From: Theristus sp. LFF4_11
Lineage: Eukaryota; Nematoda; Chromadorea; Monhysterida; Xyalidae
Reading direction: 5' to 3'
DNA length: 64,000 nucleotides
NCBI GenBank assembly: GCA_030248135.1
Contig: JASANC010003313.1
Location: 62,001-126,000 of the forward strand
Shown: positions 1-11,700 of the stretch, in pieces
Numbering within the stretch: the stretch's first letter is position 1
How the letters are laid out: every line of letters begins with the position of its first letter
Made by a program: the position numbers and the translations under genes
The notes under the pieces: model-generated
The model's input: only the letters and a program-made list of their open reading frames with translations
Databases searched by the model: none
Told to the model about the DNA's origin: nothing

Positions 1-921
1 TTTTATCACAAAATCAAAAACATTATACATGTACATGTATGTATCTAGATACTTTTGACAGAAGTCGTTCACATATAAAAATACTGTAGCGTGTTTTATC
101 CGTGTGTGTAATATTTATTATTTTTGAGCTGAGATCTGTAACGTAAATGGTATATATACCTATTTGTAAAGATCTTTTATTCCTTCAAAAAATGAGCCTT
201 CCAAAACGTTCGTTAACTAACTTGAAGTTGAGTATGTTCAACAAAAACATCAACAAAACTGTTTTCATTCCAGTGGTTGTAAGGAAAAAACTTTGAATCA
301 TAGTAGTTCAAGAAAACACAAAAACAACAGCAATAAGTGCAAACACTTTTCAATAAAAGCTAAACAACATAAATGTGAAAATTTTTCAATAAAAGCTAAC
401 TACAACAGAAACAAATAATATCTTCGTAATCATAGCGCACACGACATCCACATGTTGCACAGGGTGATCAAAAAACGTCAATTTTAAAACGCTTCTAATG
501 TCATGACTGCATGTCATGATTACGTCACGTCACGTCACGACACGTCACGTCACGTCACGTCACGTCACGTCACGTCACGTCACGTCACGTATTATTGAAT
601 ACTACCGTTCATACCTGACCTGCATCGACGTTCGTCTGCATATACGTCAGGTATCTTATAAACGAACCTGAAGTGGTGCAAGTTTCAGCGTCAGACATTA
701 ATGAAGTCGCGAGATCGCAGCATTTTAAAAATAGACGTTTTTTATCACCTATGTGTTTAACCGTTTGTACAGACAGATACAAAAATAATAAGTGACTTAG
801 AACAAACACCAAGCATGCATGGTGGTGCAGTAAACTGAAAAAAGTTGCTCCCATAGAACTAAAAACAGTCACATATAAAGCGCCAAAGTTCAGTTCAATT
901 TTGAAATGCCGCCTCTTGCGG
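1..921. other. No gene recognised; A/T-rich flank
   Basis: I see no coding exon with family similarity or convincing splice signals in this stretch. It is mostly A/T-rich unique sequence with one pentamer array at 521-590. It lies downstream of the last exon of the astacin gene, which runs on the minus strand, so part of it is probably that gene's 3' UTR and intergenic DNA. Short open frames here look like chance. Confidence 0.6.
521..590. repeat. Pentamer microsatellite (TCACG)n
   Basis: About 14 tandem copies of the 5-bp unit CACGT/TCACG, one of them varying by a single base. Each copy contains ACGTCA or CACGTC-like cores that resemble half CRE/bZIP and E-box sites, but this follows automatically from the unit. 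Confidence 0.95.
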
Positions 922-3900
922 TCACGCACAGTCCCACGGATTTGTCTCGGAGGTCGGAGTTGGCTCCGGACTCGGTTCGGGTGTAGGATGCGGGTTCGGT
1001 TCTGGTGTTGCTGAAATCAACATAACTTTTTCTTTGTTAAATAAAGCTTCCGCTTGATGCGAGTATGCGACATCGTAAATACCGCACCAAATAAAGCCGC
1101 AAATCTTAGTTTTGAAAACAGTACACATTGTTAGAATGCAGTGTAAAGGGTCATTCATGAAGCAGTATTTACTGGCTGCGTAGCTATATTTTAACACCAT
1201 TGTAAGTACGCGTCACGAAGTAGTGCTTCATGAACGCCGCTTAATGTTGCACAGTCACAAACGAGCGCACAGACATGTTGCCGCGCGGTGGTACGCATGA
1301 ACGAGCGCGTGTGCTGAGAAGCTCAACTTCGCAGAGAACGAACCGTGTTGCACTGCTGTTTTTTTTGGCTCCATGAATGAGACGTGAATTGTGTTCATGG
1401 ATGCATAAATGGGACTTTACGTCACGCTGTTCCGCGTGCTGGGGATTGTTTGTGACTCTGCAACGTTATGTTTGCCCAGCTTTGCTGGTTTGGAAACTGG
1501 TTTTCCTTTGTGCATATGCCTGACACTCACAATGTATCGAATAAAATCAATCATTCAACCAATCAATTGCAACATTACTGTGTGCACTCAGTCTAGAACA
1601 TGCCGTGTGTGCACTGTCGTAAACTGTGCCTCCATATTAGAAACTGCAGCCGACAATCATGGAAATTGAGTGTGAATGCGTGATTTATTTCTCTTTACCC
1701 GTCGGGCAGTTTTGTTGTTCATCCGACCAATCGCCACAGTCGTTTGCACCGTCACAAATGCACAGTTCTGGAATGCATCGGCCCGTATTCGCGCATTGGA
1801 ACTCGTTTGCTTTGCAGCCTCAAAACGGGAACATCAGTAGAGAGGTTGAAAATCAATGCTCGTGAGATGGTGCGTATGCGTGCTGTGCACGTGCCACGTT
1901 GTATCTTTGTTTTGGTTGTACTCAATGCGCGCCCCAGTTTCATGCTTGACGCGGGAATTCAAAGTTGGTAATGTGACACATACGATCGTGTTACGGGGTA
2001 CGACGAGTTACGAGTTTGAGTTATTGGTGCAATAACACATGAAACTGATTTCCTGCCGACATCAACAAAAAACGCATTGAGTTGCAGAACTAAAAGAAAA
2101 GACAATATATGGCAAGTCCCAGTCCGAAGGAGGACCATGCATTCGCGATTGTAGCACAGTAGCCAACCAGACTGGGGCTTTACATGCCAAAAAACTACCA
2201 AATACAATGTACCGTACCGCAGCGCGACTAACTCAGTGCCTGCCATTGCATCTACCCAACACGCTAAAAATGTCTGAACTCGTGTCCTGTAGCGTGTCGC
2301 GCGCGTTGTCCCGCCGGGATAAGACACGACGCGAGACACGGACACGGCTCGGAAAACGCGGTGGGACACGCACCCCGACATGAGGTTGGACATTTTTTAG
2401 CGTGAACACCATTCTCGCTTTTCTTTCAACGTGCCATTCAAGAATACATGCACGATGCAGAAACGCTGATTCTCCAAGTCACGCGCTGATTGGTAGCGAG
2501 AATGGCATGGCAGGCACTTTGGCATTCGCCATGGTACGGCACTCGACAGTGTGTTTTTTAGCGTGTACCAAGCTGCGCGTGTGTCGTCGGGCAGTCGGTG
2601 CCACGTGCGCCGTACAACCGTCTGAGTCGTTGTTTGTCGCATTCAGCGAGCTCTTTCTCTTGGCCGATTTCGTCGCCATTCGTCGGTTGCTTCGGCACCA
2701 ACACCGGCCGATTATTACGACTGTTCGCTGTCAACGGATAGTGTAGCAGTGACTGGAAGCAATAGTCGATGCCTTGTGTCGTCACGGTCAGCGGCGATAG
2801 AACACCGAAGTTCAGCTCAATGTGATCCTTGGAGCCCTGCACAGTACAGTTCATTGCCTGTTATGCTTACTAAAAATGTGTCCGAACACGCGTCCGGTCC
2901 CGTCCACCTAGTTGTCTGACGCGGTATCTGGTGTCCTGGAAATAGAAGTGCCCCAAAATTCCGAGTGTGCTACTGGTACCACCACCACCATACTTCTATT
3001 TCTGGAACATCACACGTGATCTGACACACGGGGTACATCCAGATCCACGCGGACAGGACACGGGACACCGGTGGAATTTTTAACGTGTGCATTGCATTTA
3101 TTAACAGAAGACTGTTATTTTGAATTTCAATGAGTGCTGGAACTGAAAACTGACGCAGTAAATGGCTTCAAATGGAGCTCAATGACCAGCGTTTGCAACT
3201 TGAAGGCTTGTGGATTCACGCGTTATTGCACAAATGAAAACAAACATTTTGAACCTAACAATAAGCTTTGTTCTGTCTTATTATAGTATAGTGTTCCGTA
3301 ATCTGGCTCTAATGCAGTTCTGGCGTCACTGAGTGGATATGGCAAACCAACAGCAATATTCTGGCGGTTCAGGTGCACGAAGTTGTCGCGATCGGGCCTC
3401 TGATGCTCGTGGTAGAAGCCGAGCGTGTGCATGAGCTCATGCGCGATGCGCCAGCGCACGACGTCGCCGTAGGTCGCGCGGTCGTAGCATTTCGGCGAGA
3501 GCTCGATCTGCTGATGTGCGTTGTGTCTGCCCGTTACAGAATTACGACGCATTTTTAGAGAATTGCTTTCGGAAAAAGGACGAAAGAAGTGAAAAAGAGC
3601 AAAACAAACAAACAGTGCACTGACACCGCACAACAACATGAAATTCCGTTTGATGTTGTTTCACCAAGTTTGTGCGTGAGTGTTTGGGTGTGACTTATGC
3701 AACAACAACCAATGGTCTACACACACGGTCTTCAGAATGGCACTTTACCTCAGCGGAAGTCGCCCAAGGGTTGATGCGCAGTTGAAGCTGGTTCGATCGA
3801 CGACGATCTGTACGAAATGTTTGTCGGTCTGCTTTCGCTCGCGGAACTCCACGCACGCCTCCGTCTCAATGACAGCCATTGCCATCAGGATTTCAGCCAC

Positions 3901-5227
3901 GATCTGAACGATGCGAACAATCTCTTTTCAATTGAAATTATTTGCTGATTCTTTATTGACTATTTTACGAGCCACTTTTTACGATCCAGCGGTTTACAAT
4001 CTGATTTGTGATCGGGCTTACAGTCTGGTTTTTGATCGGGTTTACGATCTGGTTTACGATCTGATTTACGATCTGGTTTACGATCTGGTTTACGATCTGG
4101 TTTACGATCTGGTTTACGATCTGGTTTACGATCTGGTTTACGATCTGGTTTACGATCTGGTTTACGATCTGGTTTACGATCTGGTTTACGATCTGGTTTA
4201 CGATCTGGTTTACGATCTGGTTTACGATCTGGTTTACGATCTGGTTTACGATCTGGTTTACGATCTGGTTTACGATCTGGTTTACGATCTGGTTTACGAT
4301 CTGGTTTACGATCTGGTTTACGATCTGGTTTACGATCTGGTTTACGATCTGGTTTACGATCTGGTTTACGATCTGGTTTACAATCTGGTTTTCGATCGGG
4401 TTTACGATCTAGTGTACGATCTGATTTACGATCTGGTTTACAATGGCGTTTATTTCGTTGGCTGTGACGATTCTTACATCGTCGTGCCTGACGCCGCCAG
4501 TGCTTTTGAAGATGATCTCAAACGGCACCTCCCCGTTCGGCCAGCGCGCGCCCACGTCCAACGGCACCACCTGACCGCCGTTCGGCGTTCTTCGACTCAC
4601 AATTTTCGGCTTAATGTATATTTGCCTGACGTGGTCCTTGATGTCAATATCCGCTGGCAACATCATCACACCCTCTGCACAAAAGTAATCGATAATCGAT
4701 GTTTCCTTTTTTGACAACTTTGATCAGGTAATGAGTCAATGTGCAAGTAAGTTTTTTTGAATGTGTGTGTTTTTAAATGAAATCAAAATTTACGGTTTCT
4801 CAGGATTGTTCTTCGTAAGCGTGAAGTTTTAACCACCATTATTGGGCTTCTTTCAATAAAGTGCAAAACATCTCACCCCAGAAGTCGTTCTGCCGAACCG
4901 AATCATGTTGCCTTCGTGAAACCTGAAAATGTTTGCATTTACATTTATTTGTTTTCAATATCAAAATGCTATTTTAAATTATTCAAGCATTTTTTATTTA
5001 TTGAACTTTTTCGCTCAAATTTACAGAAGTTTATCGAAGGGACTTGTTTTTTTACTTTTTCTCACCGGTCTGCAGTTTTGCTCCAATTTGCTGCACAGCG
5101 ATGAATGACGAAACATCTTTCGACAACGGTTCGCTGCGTCCAAACACTCCTGCGTTTGGCTGTGATGTGGATCAATTTTTGCCAATAGAATCAAAAGAAC
5201 AGCAGTGAAATTTGGCCGAAACTTCAT
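922..5227 (-). CDS. Astacin-family zinc metalloprotease (M12A, nematode NAS type), seven exons
   Basis: Secreted zinc endopeptidase. Exons (minus, 5' to 3'): 5227-5066, 4922-4877, 4674-4478, 3903-3749, 3526-3352, 2836-2569, 1010-922. All junction phases agree, giving about 363 residues. Exon 1 starts with a signal peptide ([17 protein letters not shown]) followed by a Cys-containing propeptide. Exon 5 has the catalytic signature [17 protein letters not shown] (HExxHxxGFxHExxR). Exon 6 has the Met-turn region and [11 protein letters not shown]. The Cys residues of ACVEF, FNCAS, SPKCY and TDCPT fit the two conserved disulphides. The last exon encodes a Pro/Thr/Glu-rich tail ending PWDCA. Two oddities: the Met-turn reads SLLHY, with Leu for the usual Met, and the prodomain FEGD-like motif reads FWEGV, lacking the Asp that caps the zinc. 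The 46-nt exon 2 and the tail exon rest on phase and splice sites only. Confidence 0.9.
2260..2404. mobile_element. Small MITE with TIR CACGCTAAAAATGTC
   Basis: A 145-bp segment bounded by CACGCTAAAAATGTC on the left and GACATTTTTTAGCGTG on the right, which are 15-16-bp inverted repeats. The interior is G/C-rich and partly self-complementary (GTGTCC/GGACAC blocks). It lies in the last intron of the astacin gene. I see no clear target duplication, so the superfamily is not assigned. Confidence 0.65.
2866..3090. mobile_element. Diverged relative of the 2260 MITE with an inner hairpin
   Basis: Bounded by CTTACTAAAAATGTGTCC on the left and GGAATTTTTAACGTGTGC on the right, which are imperfect inverted repeats similar to those of the element at 2260. 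Inside, CTGGAAATAGAAGT near 2937 and ACTTCTATTTCTGG near 2993 form a hairpin. It lies in the astacin intron between exons 5 and 6. Confidence 0.5.
4000..4445. repeat. 12-bp minisatellite TTTACGATCTGG in an astacin intron
   Basis: About 27-30 tandem copies of a 12-bp unit, perfect over roughly 4062-4380 and degenerate at both edges. Because 12 is a multiple of three, the plus strand reads as an open frame of VYDL repeats, but the array is in an intron on the opposite strand. On the sense (minus) strand every unit contains GTAAACC, which resembles a weak 5' splice site. Confidence 0.95.
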
Positions 5228-5891
5228 ATTTTTAGTTTGACGGAGTTCTTCAGTGCGACACACAATGTCGAATAATCATGCCCATTCGCGAGCAATTTTG
5301 AACCTCGCTGCGAAATTGTTCATTCTTATATAATCATGCAATTTCACAATATCAGGTTCCTTGCTTTTTTAACGAAACTATTGCGCAATATTCAAAACAA
5401 CGATATTATAAAAAGTTTCGGATAAAATTCAGCGTTTATTGGTTGGCAGAGCTGCAAAGAACTGGCGAATTTCATTTCATTTCATTGGTGACGGTTTTGC
5501 TTTTGTTTATTTGTTACGAAATCACCGAGTTTCAGTGCACCGATGTCTGGGAGAGACGAGCGTTGTAAAAACAAAGTAAGCGCCATAATTCAGTTGACAA
5601 TATTAGTTACCGTTACAGACAGATGACAATTTTCAGCACAATTTTCACAGCATGAAATCAGTTTTTTTCCGATTCTCTTTCGACATATGCAAGATGACGT
5701 ATAGCGTTAACAGAAACTTGTGTGCGTTCAAAGCAATAAATACGTGTTTTCTGCCTTTTTTGGTTTCAGCCACAATGCAGTGCTGACGAGTGCAGTTCTG
5801 TGCGGAATTTACTTTATTCTTTTACTGCTAAACCAAAGAACACAAATTCTAGCATTCGTAACACGGGAACAACTTTGACACACGAAATCAA
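5228..5891. other. Intergenic: astacin 5' flank and 3' flank of the DUF273 gene
   Basis: No exon recognised. The region next to 5227 should hold the astacin promoter. The region next to 5891 follows the stop codon of the DUF273 gene. It is A/T-rich. I see no repeat shared with the rest of the window. Confidence 0.5.
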
Positions 5892-8371
5892 TCACCCGAA
5901 TCGCGGCACAAATTTTTTCAAGTTTTCTGCATCCGAACTGTGACGAAATTTGATTTTTTTCAGCTCTTCCGTTTGATTCGACTGGCATTTTGGCCAACAG
6001 TCGCGAATGTCCGGCTCCAGTGAGAGGCCAAGTGACACCTGACGGCCCAGTTCCACTTCGGCTAAGTGTCTTCGCATGGCTTGCTCATCGAGGTAGAGCT
6101 CCGGTTTCAGTGGCCACGGCTTACGAATCACGGGGTCACACTCCGCTCCCGTCGGAGTTTTCTGTTAAATTATTGAGAGAAAGCGAACAACATCGTTTTC
6201 GAAATCGGCTTCTTTGTTTGTCCTTGCAATCACAAAGTGTGAGGACGTAATGCAAAAACGTTCACAAGCTGAACTATGTATACCAATGGTAGGTACTCAG
6301 CAAAATTGGTTTTTAAACTTTGGTGTTTTCCGTGTGCGAGCAAACTGAGCACATTCTCCCAGAAGTATAGTGTCACCGAGACCTTCAGAGTCCACGCCTT
6401 GCCATCTAGGATCTGCTCGCGTTTCCAGCCGTGTTGAAAGAAGTTGTACTCGCCGCAGTGGTCGCGCAGCACCATGAGATCACGGTCCATCACCCAGGAG
6501 TGCGCTCTGAGCACCAGCAGAATGTGCGCGTTCGTGCGAGCACGCTGCCTCAGGTAGCGATCCGCGCACAGCACGTACGGCACGTACTGCTGCTGGTGCC
6601 TGTGTGTTGGCGAGCCTTGTGCCGGGGTGTTCAGAACATGCTCGTTGAACCTGTCCTTGCTGTTTTTTGTTAATCCTACTCACCCAACATCATCGACTTA
6701 TGAACATAACACACACAGCAATGAAAAATCGACAAAATGTTGATCCCCGATCCTCTGTTGTTAAGTAGTTTTTATTGTAAATTTGTTCATGCGCAAAACA
6801 ACTTCTGGGAGCGATACCCGTTCGGCGGTGTGGTGGAACGTTGTGAGGGCCTGGTGGCTGGACTGGTTGTTGCAACTAACGGGGCAGGTTGCCGCAACTC
6901 GAGCTCCACAACTTTGCACGCAACGGATTTTGTTTAAACATGAAGAAAATTCGAATCATGCGCCAAACATCGTAGTCAATAAGTGAAGCATATGCGATCA
7001 ACTTTTTGACAGAAAGCCACTCAACCAACCACAACGCGTTGCACTGTTTTGCAACGTCCGGTCGATCCTCGAAGAATTCCTCTAAAAGCAATGTCAATAG
7101 AGCGCCATTGTCGACGCTCGAATAGCCTGCGGGCAGCTTCCACTGGAACTGCAGCCATTTCGACAAGAACTCCCGCGAGTAAGCGGTGTTTTTAACGACA
7201 TAATTACCAGCCGACACCTCCCAGTTGAAGAATCTTTCGTGAAACTGCAGGTCGACGGTTGGGTCGAGAATCCAGTGCTCGAGACAGTGGTCGGGGTTGC
7301 AGACGCCCGTGTCAGCGTCCAACACGAACAGATAACGCAGGTCCGGACGCGCGAGCAGCGTTTCACGGACGGCGCAGTGTTTGCGGAAGAAGATCTGACA
7401 AGGCTTTAGTGAATTATCGTCGAAGTTTTCCAGCCAATCAATGTTCATGCCAAGTTTTCTTACATGAGTAGCGTTGCATTTCATTCTGATTCGCTCATCG
7501 TCGTCATACACCGTCAGCAGCGTGTAGTTCATCCTGCGTGCGTAGCACTGCTGTGTCGCCAACGGACGCCCGTAGCGACCGTTGACATCCGGCGAAGTGA
7601 CGTACGTAAACAGACCGACTGACGAACCGTGGTGACACGTGCGATTCGGTTGAGAGCGTGGTAAGGTGTTTCTGAAACAGCTATTATAGTATAATTTTTA
7701 GTTTATAATATAAACCTAAAAAAGTTTATGATCAAGAACAATGAATAAATCAATGATAGACAGTGCAAAAATGCAGATCTCTTCACTTGTACATTGTACC
7801 CAGTTAGTGTAGCACACACCACCAGTTCCCCAGGCACCCAAATGTTGGTCAAACACATCAGTGGTATTGGCTAAGCATCCTGTGAGTTCTTGCTTTGTTC
7901 CAAAAAAGATGACTTCTCGAAGTTCCCCGTTCTGTTCTGGAGTTACATAATCCATCAGAGAACATTATTTTCAACAAACCTGTCCACAAATGTCAACGTT
8001 TCTTGCTTGGACGCACCCGATGTGACGAATAATCCACTGATAAAACGACTTATTCTGTGCTGAAAGTTTCCAAGCAACTCTGCTGTTGTCGACAATATCG
8101 TCGCGTTGTTGTTTTCCAGTTTCAGATTTTCCATTGAATAATTTCGTTTCTTCGATGTCACTATGGTTCGTTTTGTTCGTTTTTCGAGTGCGGATCTTCG
8201 CATTTCTCGGCTACCAGACGCAGCTAATCGCGCCAACTGAGCTGCGGTTTGTATCTCGAAGTTTCCAGACGTGATCACCGGCACCACTGGCGAGTTTGCC
8301 AACAGAAAATACGTCAATTGACAGATGGCGACGCAGGCGAATGCCAGCGCGAACCGTTTGTTGTCCAGCAT
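5892..8371 (-). CDS. DUF273-family putative glycosyltransferase, copy 1
   Basis: Nematode-restricted family, probably a Golgi type II membrane glycosyltransferase (inferred; no substrate known). Exons (minus): 8371-7980, 7671-7030, 6659 to about 6383 (an in-phase alternative ends at 6353), 6161-5892, giving roughly 526-537 residues. Exon 1 begins with a short cytosolic end and a hydrophobic anchor (FALAFACVAICQLTYFLLA). Exon 2 carries YVTSPDVNGRY, then LFVLDADTGVCNPDHC with a DxD motif, HERFFNWEVSAGNYVVKNT and DNGALLTLLLEEF. Exon 3 carries HSWVMDRD and FFQHGWK. Exon 4 is PWPLKPELYLDE through KFRHSSDAENL to the stop. Splice phases match throughout; the end of exon 3 is the uncertain junction. 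A head-to-head paralogue starts at 8755. Confidence 0.88.
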
Positions 8372-8754
8372 AGTTTTGGGTCAATTTTTTTGAATTTACC
8401 CGCTGAAGTGACTGCTCTGTAAATCACCTCTGTAACGGCAATTGCATAGAGCATTCAGCAGCATTATGTTGAGTATCCAAAAAAGTCAGGCAACGAGACT
8501 GAAAATCGCAATAAAGACTTGACTACAGATTATAGCTCCCAAATTTAGGATTGTCTGTTATAAACAGTGACGCATGAATTTTTTCTGAATCATGACATAG
8601 CAACATATCACAACAGCGCGTCTAGCCGGTTTACCAATTAAAAGCTAAGTTCCTGGCTGGTCTAATTTGTTAACATTCAGTTTTATTGAAAGCTGTGTTT
8701 GACCCAGCTCTAAGTGTAAAATTGTTATTTTCGCGGATTTGTTTTGCTGCAAAG
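8372..8754. promoter_or_regulatory. Shared 383-bp spacer between divergent DUF273 paralogues
   Basis: The two DUF273 start codons at 8371 (minus) and 8755 (plus) point away from each other, so this interval must hold both promoters. It is A/T-rich. I see no strong inverted symmetry that would make it a simple duplicated promoter. Confidence 0.55.
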
Positions 8755-11700
8755 ATGGCACAGTTGGATCGAATGCGCTGCACGGTTATCGTTGCCTTTG
8801 CCGTTATTTGTCTCATTTGGAATATTGTTTTGTTTCAAAACGTAGAAAGTGGCCCGAACAACCTGTTTCATGGCAGTAAATTAGCTGCTGAAAACAATGC
8901 TGTGTTCGCCAACTACAACAAAACCTCAACAGTGTCAGATTTCGGTGGTGTGATTCCATTGCAACTTGGCAAGCTTTTTCGAACCATTCATGATGGTGTA
9001 CATCGTGTCAAGTCAATTTTCACAAAAGATTTACAAACAACGAAGCATTCAAGTAACCGTTTCCGCCTGCTGGATGAATATTTGTTGTCGCTTAGTAGGT
9101 ACATATACTCATACGTAATTTACTTGGGCGGAGCGGGTTTATGTTAGATAATGTCTCTGAATGTTCTGCAGTCACCACCATCGTCTCCATCTCTATGAAT
9201 AAAAAACTGCAATGGGAGAAACGCGCCTTCCCAAACAAAACCATTCACATTCCTCAGAAACACCTTACCACGCTCTCAACCGAATCGCACGTGTCACCAC
9301 GGTTCGTCAGTCGGTCTGTTTACGTACGTCACTTCGCCGGATGTCAACGGTCGCTACAGGCGTCCGTTGGCGACACAGCAGTGCTACGCACGCAGGATGA
9401 ACTACACGCTGCTGACGGTGTATGACGACGATGCGCGAATCAGAATGAAATGCAACGCTACTCATGTAAGAAAACTTGGCATGAACATTGATTGGCTGGA
9501 AAACTTCGACAATAATTCACTAAAGCCTTGTCAGATCTTCTTCCGCAAACACTGCGCCGTCCGTGAAACGCTGCTCGCGCGTCCGGACCTGCGTTATCTG
9601 TTCGTGTTGGACGCTGACACGGGCGTCTGCAACCCCGACCACTGTCTCGAGCACTGGATTCTCGACCCAACCGTCGATTTGATTTTTTACGAACGTTTCT
9701 TCCTCTGGGAGCCATGCGCCTGCAACTATATTGTGAAAAACACCGCGTATGCGAAGCAGTTTCTGATGAAATGGGTTGAGTACCGTTCGCGACTACCGAA
9801 ACGTGTCTCATTCAGCAGCCAAGACAACGGCGCGCTCTTGACCTTGCTACTAGAAGAGTTCTACGGAGATCAACCGGAAACAGTAAAGCAGTGCAACGCG
9901 TTATGGTCAGTTATGCAATAAGCTTGGTATATTGCTTTAAGAGGTGACAAACATACAGTGGTCGGCGGACGGGGGAGGCTTATGATACGCGGACGGGTTT
10001 GATATTACAACATTTTTACATGGCAAGTTTGCAGGTGAAGAACTTTTCATTGTGATACAATTTTTAGTGCGATTGAATTGATTCATAGGATAAGACTTGT
10101 AGTTGAGTGTTTTGGGGTGTTGTGGGGGGGGGGGGGGGGTGGGGGGGGGAGAAGGGGGATTATCATGCGGATGCGCGAGCGAGCGAAGCGAGCGGACAGC
10201 GCATCACGCATTATATGGCTGAATATGGACCTGCGCGCGTTTTCAAAATTTAGTCGCTGTCCTGCAGCAACTAATATACGTGCTGCAAACTTGATACTGT
10301 GCACACGTAGAGACCTGCCAAAGTTGCAAACTGTGCCGAAGAAAAATTTTCGCCAGACTTCTTTACGTACGTTCTAGACGCGAATTACCTATTCTGAAAA
10401 GTTGGTTACTTATTCTTCTGTCTCCTTTTTTTTCAGCTATGTAATCAATATGTGTTCGCCCTTTCAATTTTTACCTGTGACATTTTGACAGGTGAACAAA
10501 AATGTTTCCTGGGGTAATTCCATCCGGAGATTTTGCAAATTGGGTTAATTTTTTACCCAGACCCTGTTTTTGGGTAAAAAATTGGGTATTTTTAAAAGTT
10601 CGCAGGGTTTTCACCTGGTTTTAAGTGTTCGCCCTTTCAATTTTTGTCTAAAATTGTTTCATAACCGAACAAAATAGTTTCCTAGGGTAATTTCATCCGT
10701 AGATTTTGAAAATCTAATTACTTTTTTGCCCCGACTATTTTTTGGGCAAAAAATTGGGCAATTTCAAAAGTTCGGAGGTTTTGACCTGGTTTCAAATGTC
10801 GCCCTTTCAATTTTTGTCTGAAATTGTTTCAAAACCAAACAAGAACGTTTCCTGGGGTAATTGCAGCTGTAGATTTTGAAAATCTGGTTACTTTTTTGCC
10901 CCGGCCCTTTTTGGGTCAAAAATTGGGCAATTTTTGTCTAAAGTTGATTCATAACCGAACAAAATAGTTTCCTGGGGTAATTTTATCCGTAGATTTAAAA
11001 AATCCAATTACTTTTTTGCCCCGACCATTTTTTGGGCAAAAAATTGGGCATTTTCAAAAGTTCGGAGGTTTTGACCTGGTTTCAAATGTCGCCCTTTCAA
11101 TTTTTGTCTGAAATTGTTTCATAACCAAACAAAAAAGTTTCCTGGGGTAATTGCAGCTGTAGATTTTGAAAATCTGGTTACTTTTTGCCCCGGCCCCTTT
11201 TTGGGTCAAAAATTGGGCAATTTTTGTCTAAAGTTGTTTCATAACCGAACAAAATAGTTTCCTGGGGTAATTTCATCCGTAGATTTAAAAAATCCAATTA
11301 CTTTTTTGCCCCGACCATTTTTTGGGCAAAAAATTGGAGTTTTCAAAAGTTCGACGGTGTTTTCCATGGTAATTAAATACACTGATCACGGATTTTGTGA
11401 TAGTTTTTTCATGTGAGCAACTCTAGATACCGAATCGTGACGATTTCGGGCGAATGGCCGTGGAATTTAGTGAAACCGGTCCAGAAAAGAAAAACAAGAA
11501 GTAGGTGTTTTAAAAGGTAATTCATTGCGCCGATCACGGCTTTTGGGTCAGTTTTCTTATGTGAGCAATTTCTAGGTACTGAATCGTGACGATTTTGTGA
11601 GAATCGGCCGTAGAAATAGATAGACGAAATTGGCTAAAAACGAAAAATGAAAAACCTGAGTTGTGTGCCCAACGTATTGTGATTTTGGTCCGACCTTCGG

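Noticed and set aside
3911..4714. A plus-strand frame of 267 codons with VYDL repeats
   Set aside because: It is a by-product of a 12-bp minisatellite in an intron of the astacin gene on the other strand; its 3' part overlaps a true astacin exon.
7716..7955. A 79-codon minus-strand frame between exons 1 and 2 of DUF273 copy 1
   Set aside because: It lies wholly in the intron defined by matching phases (7979-7672); copy 2 has no counterpart. An alternative exon cannot be excluded.
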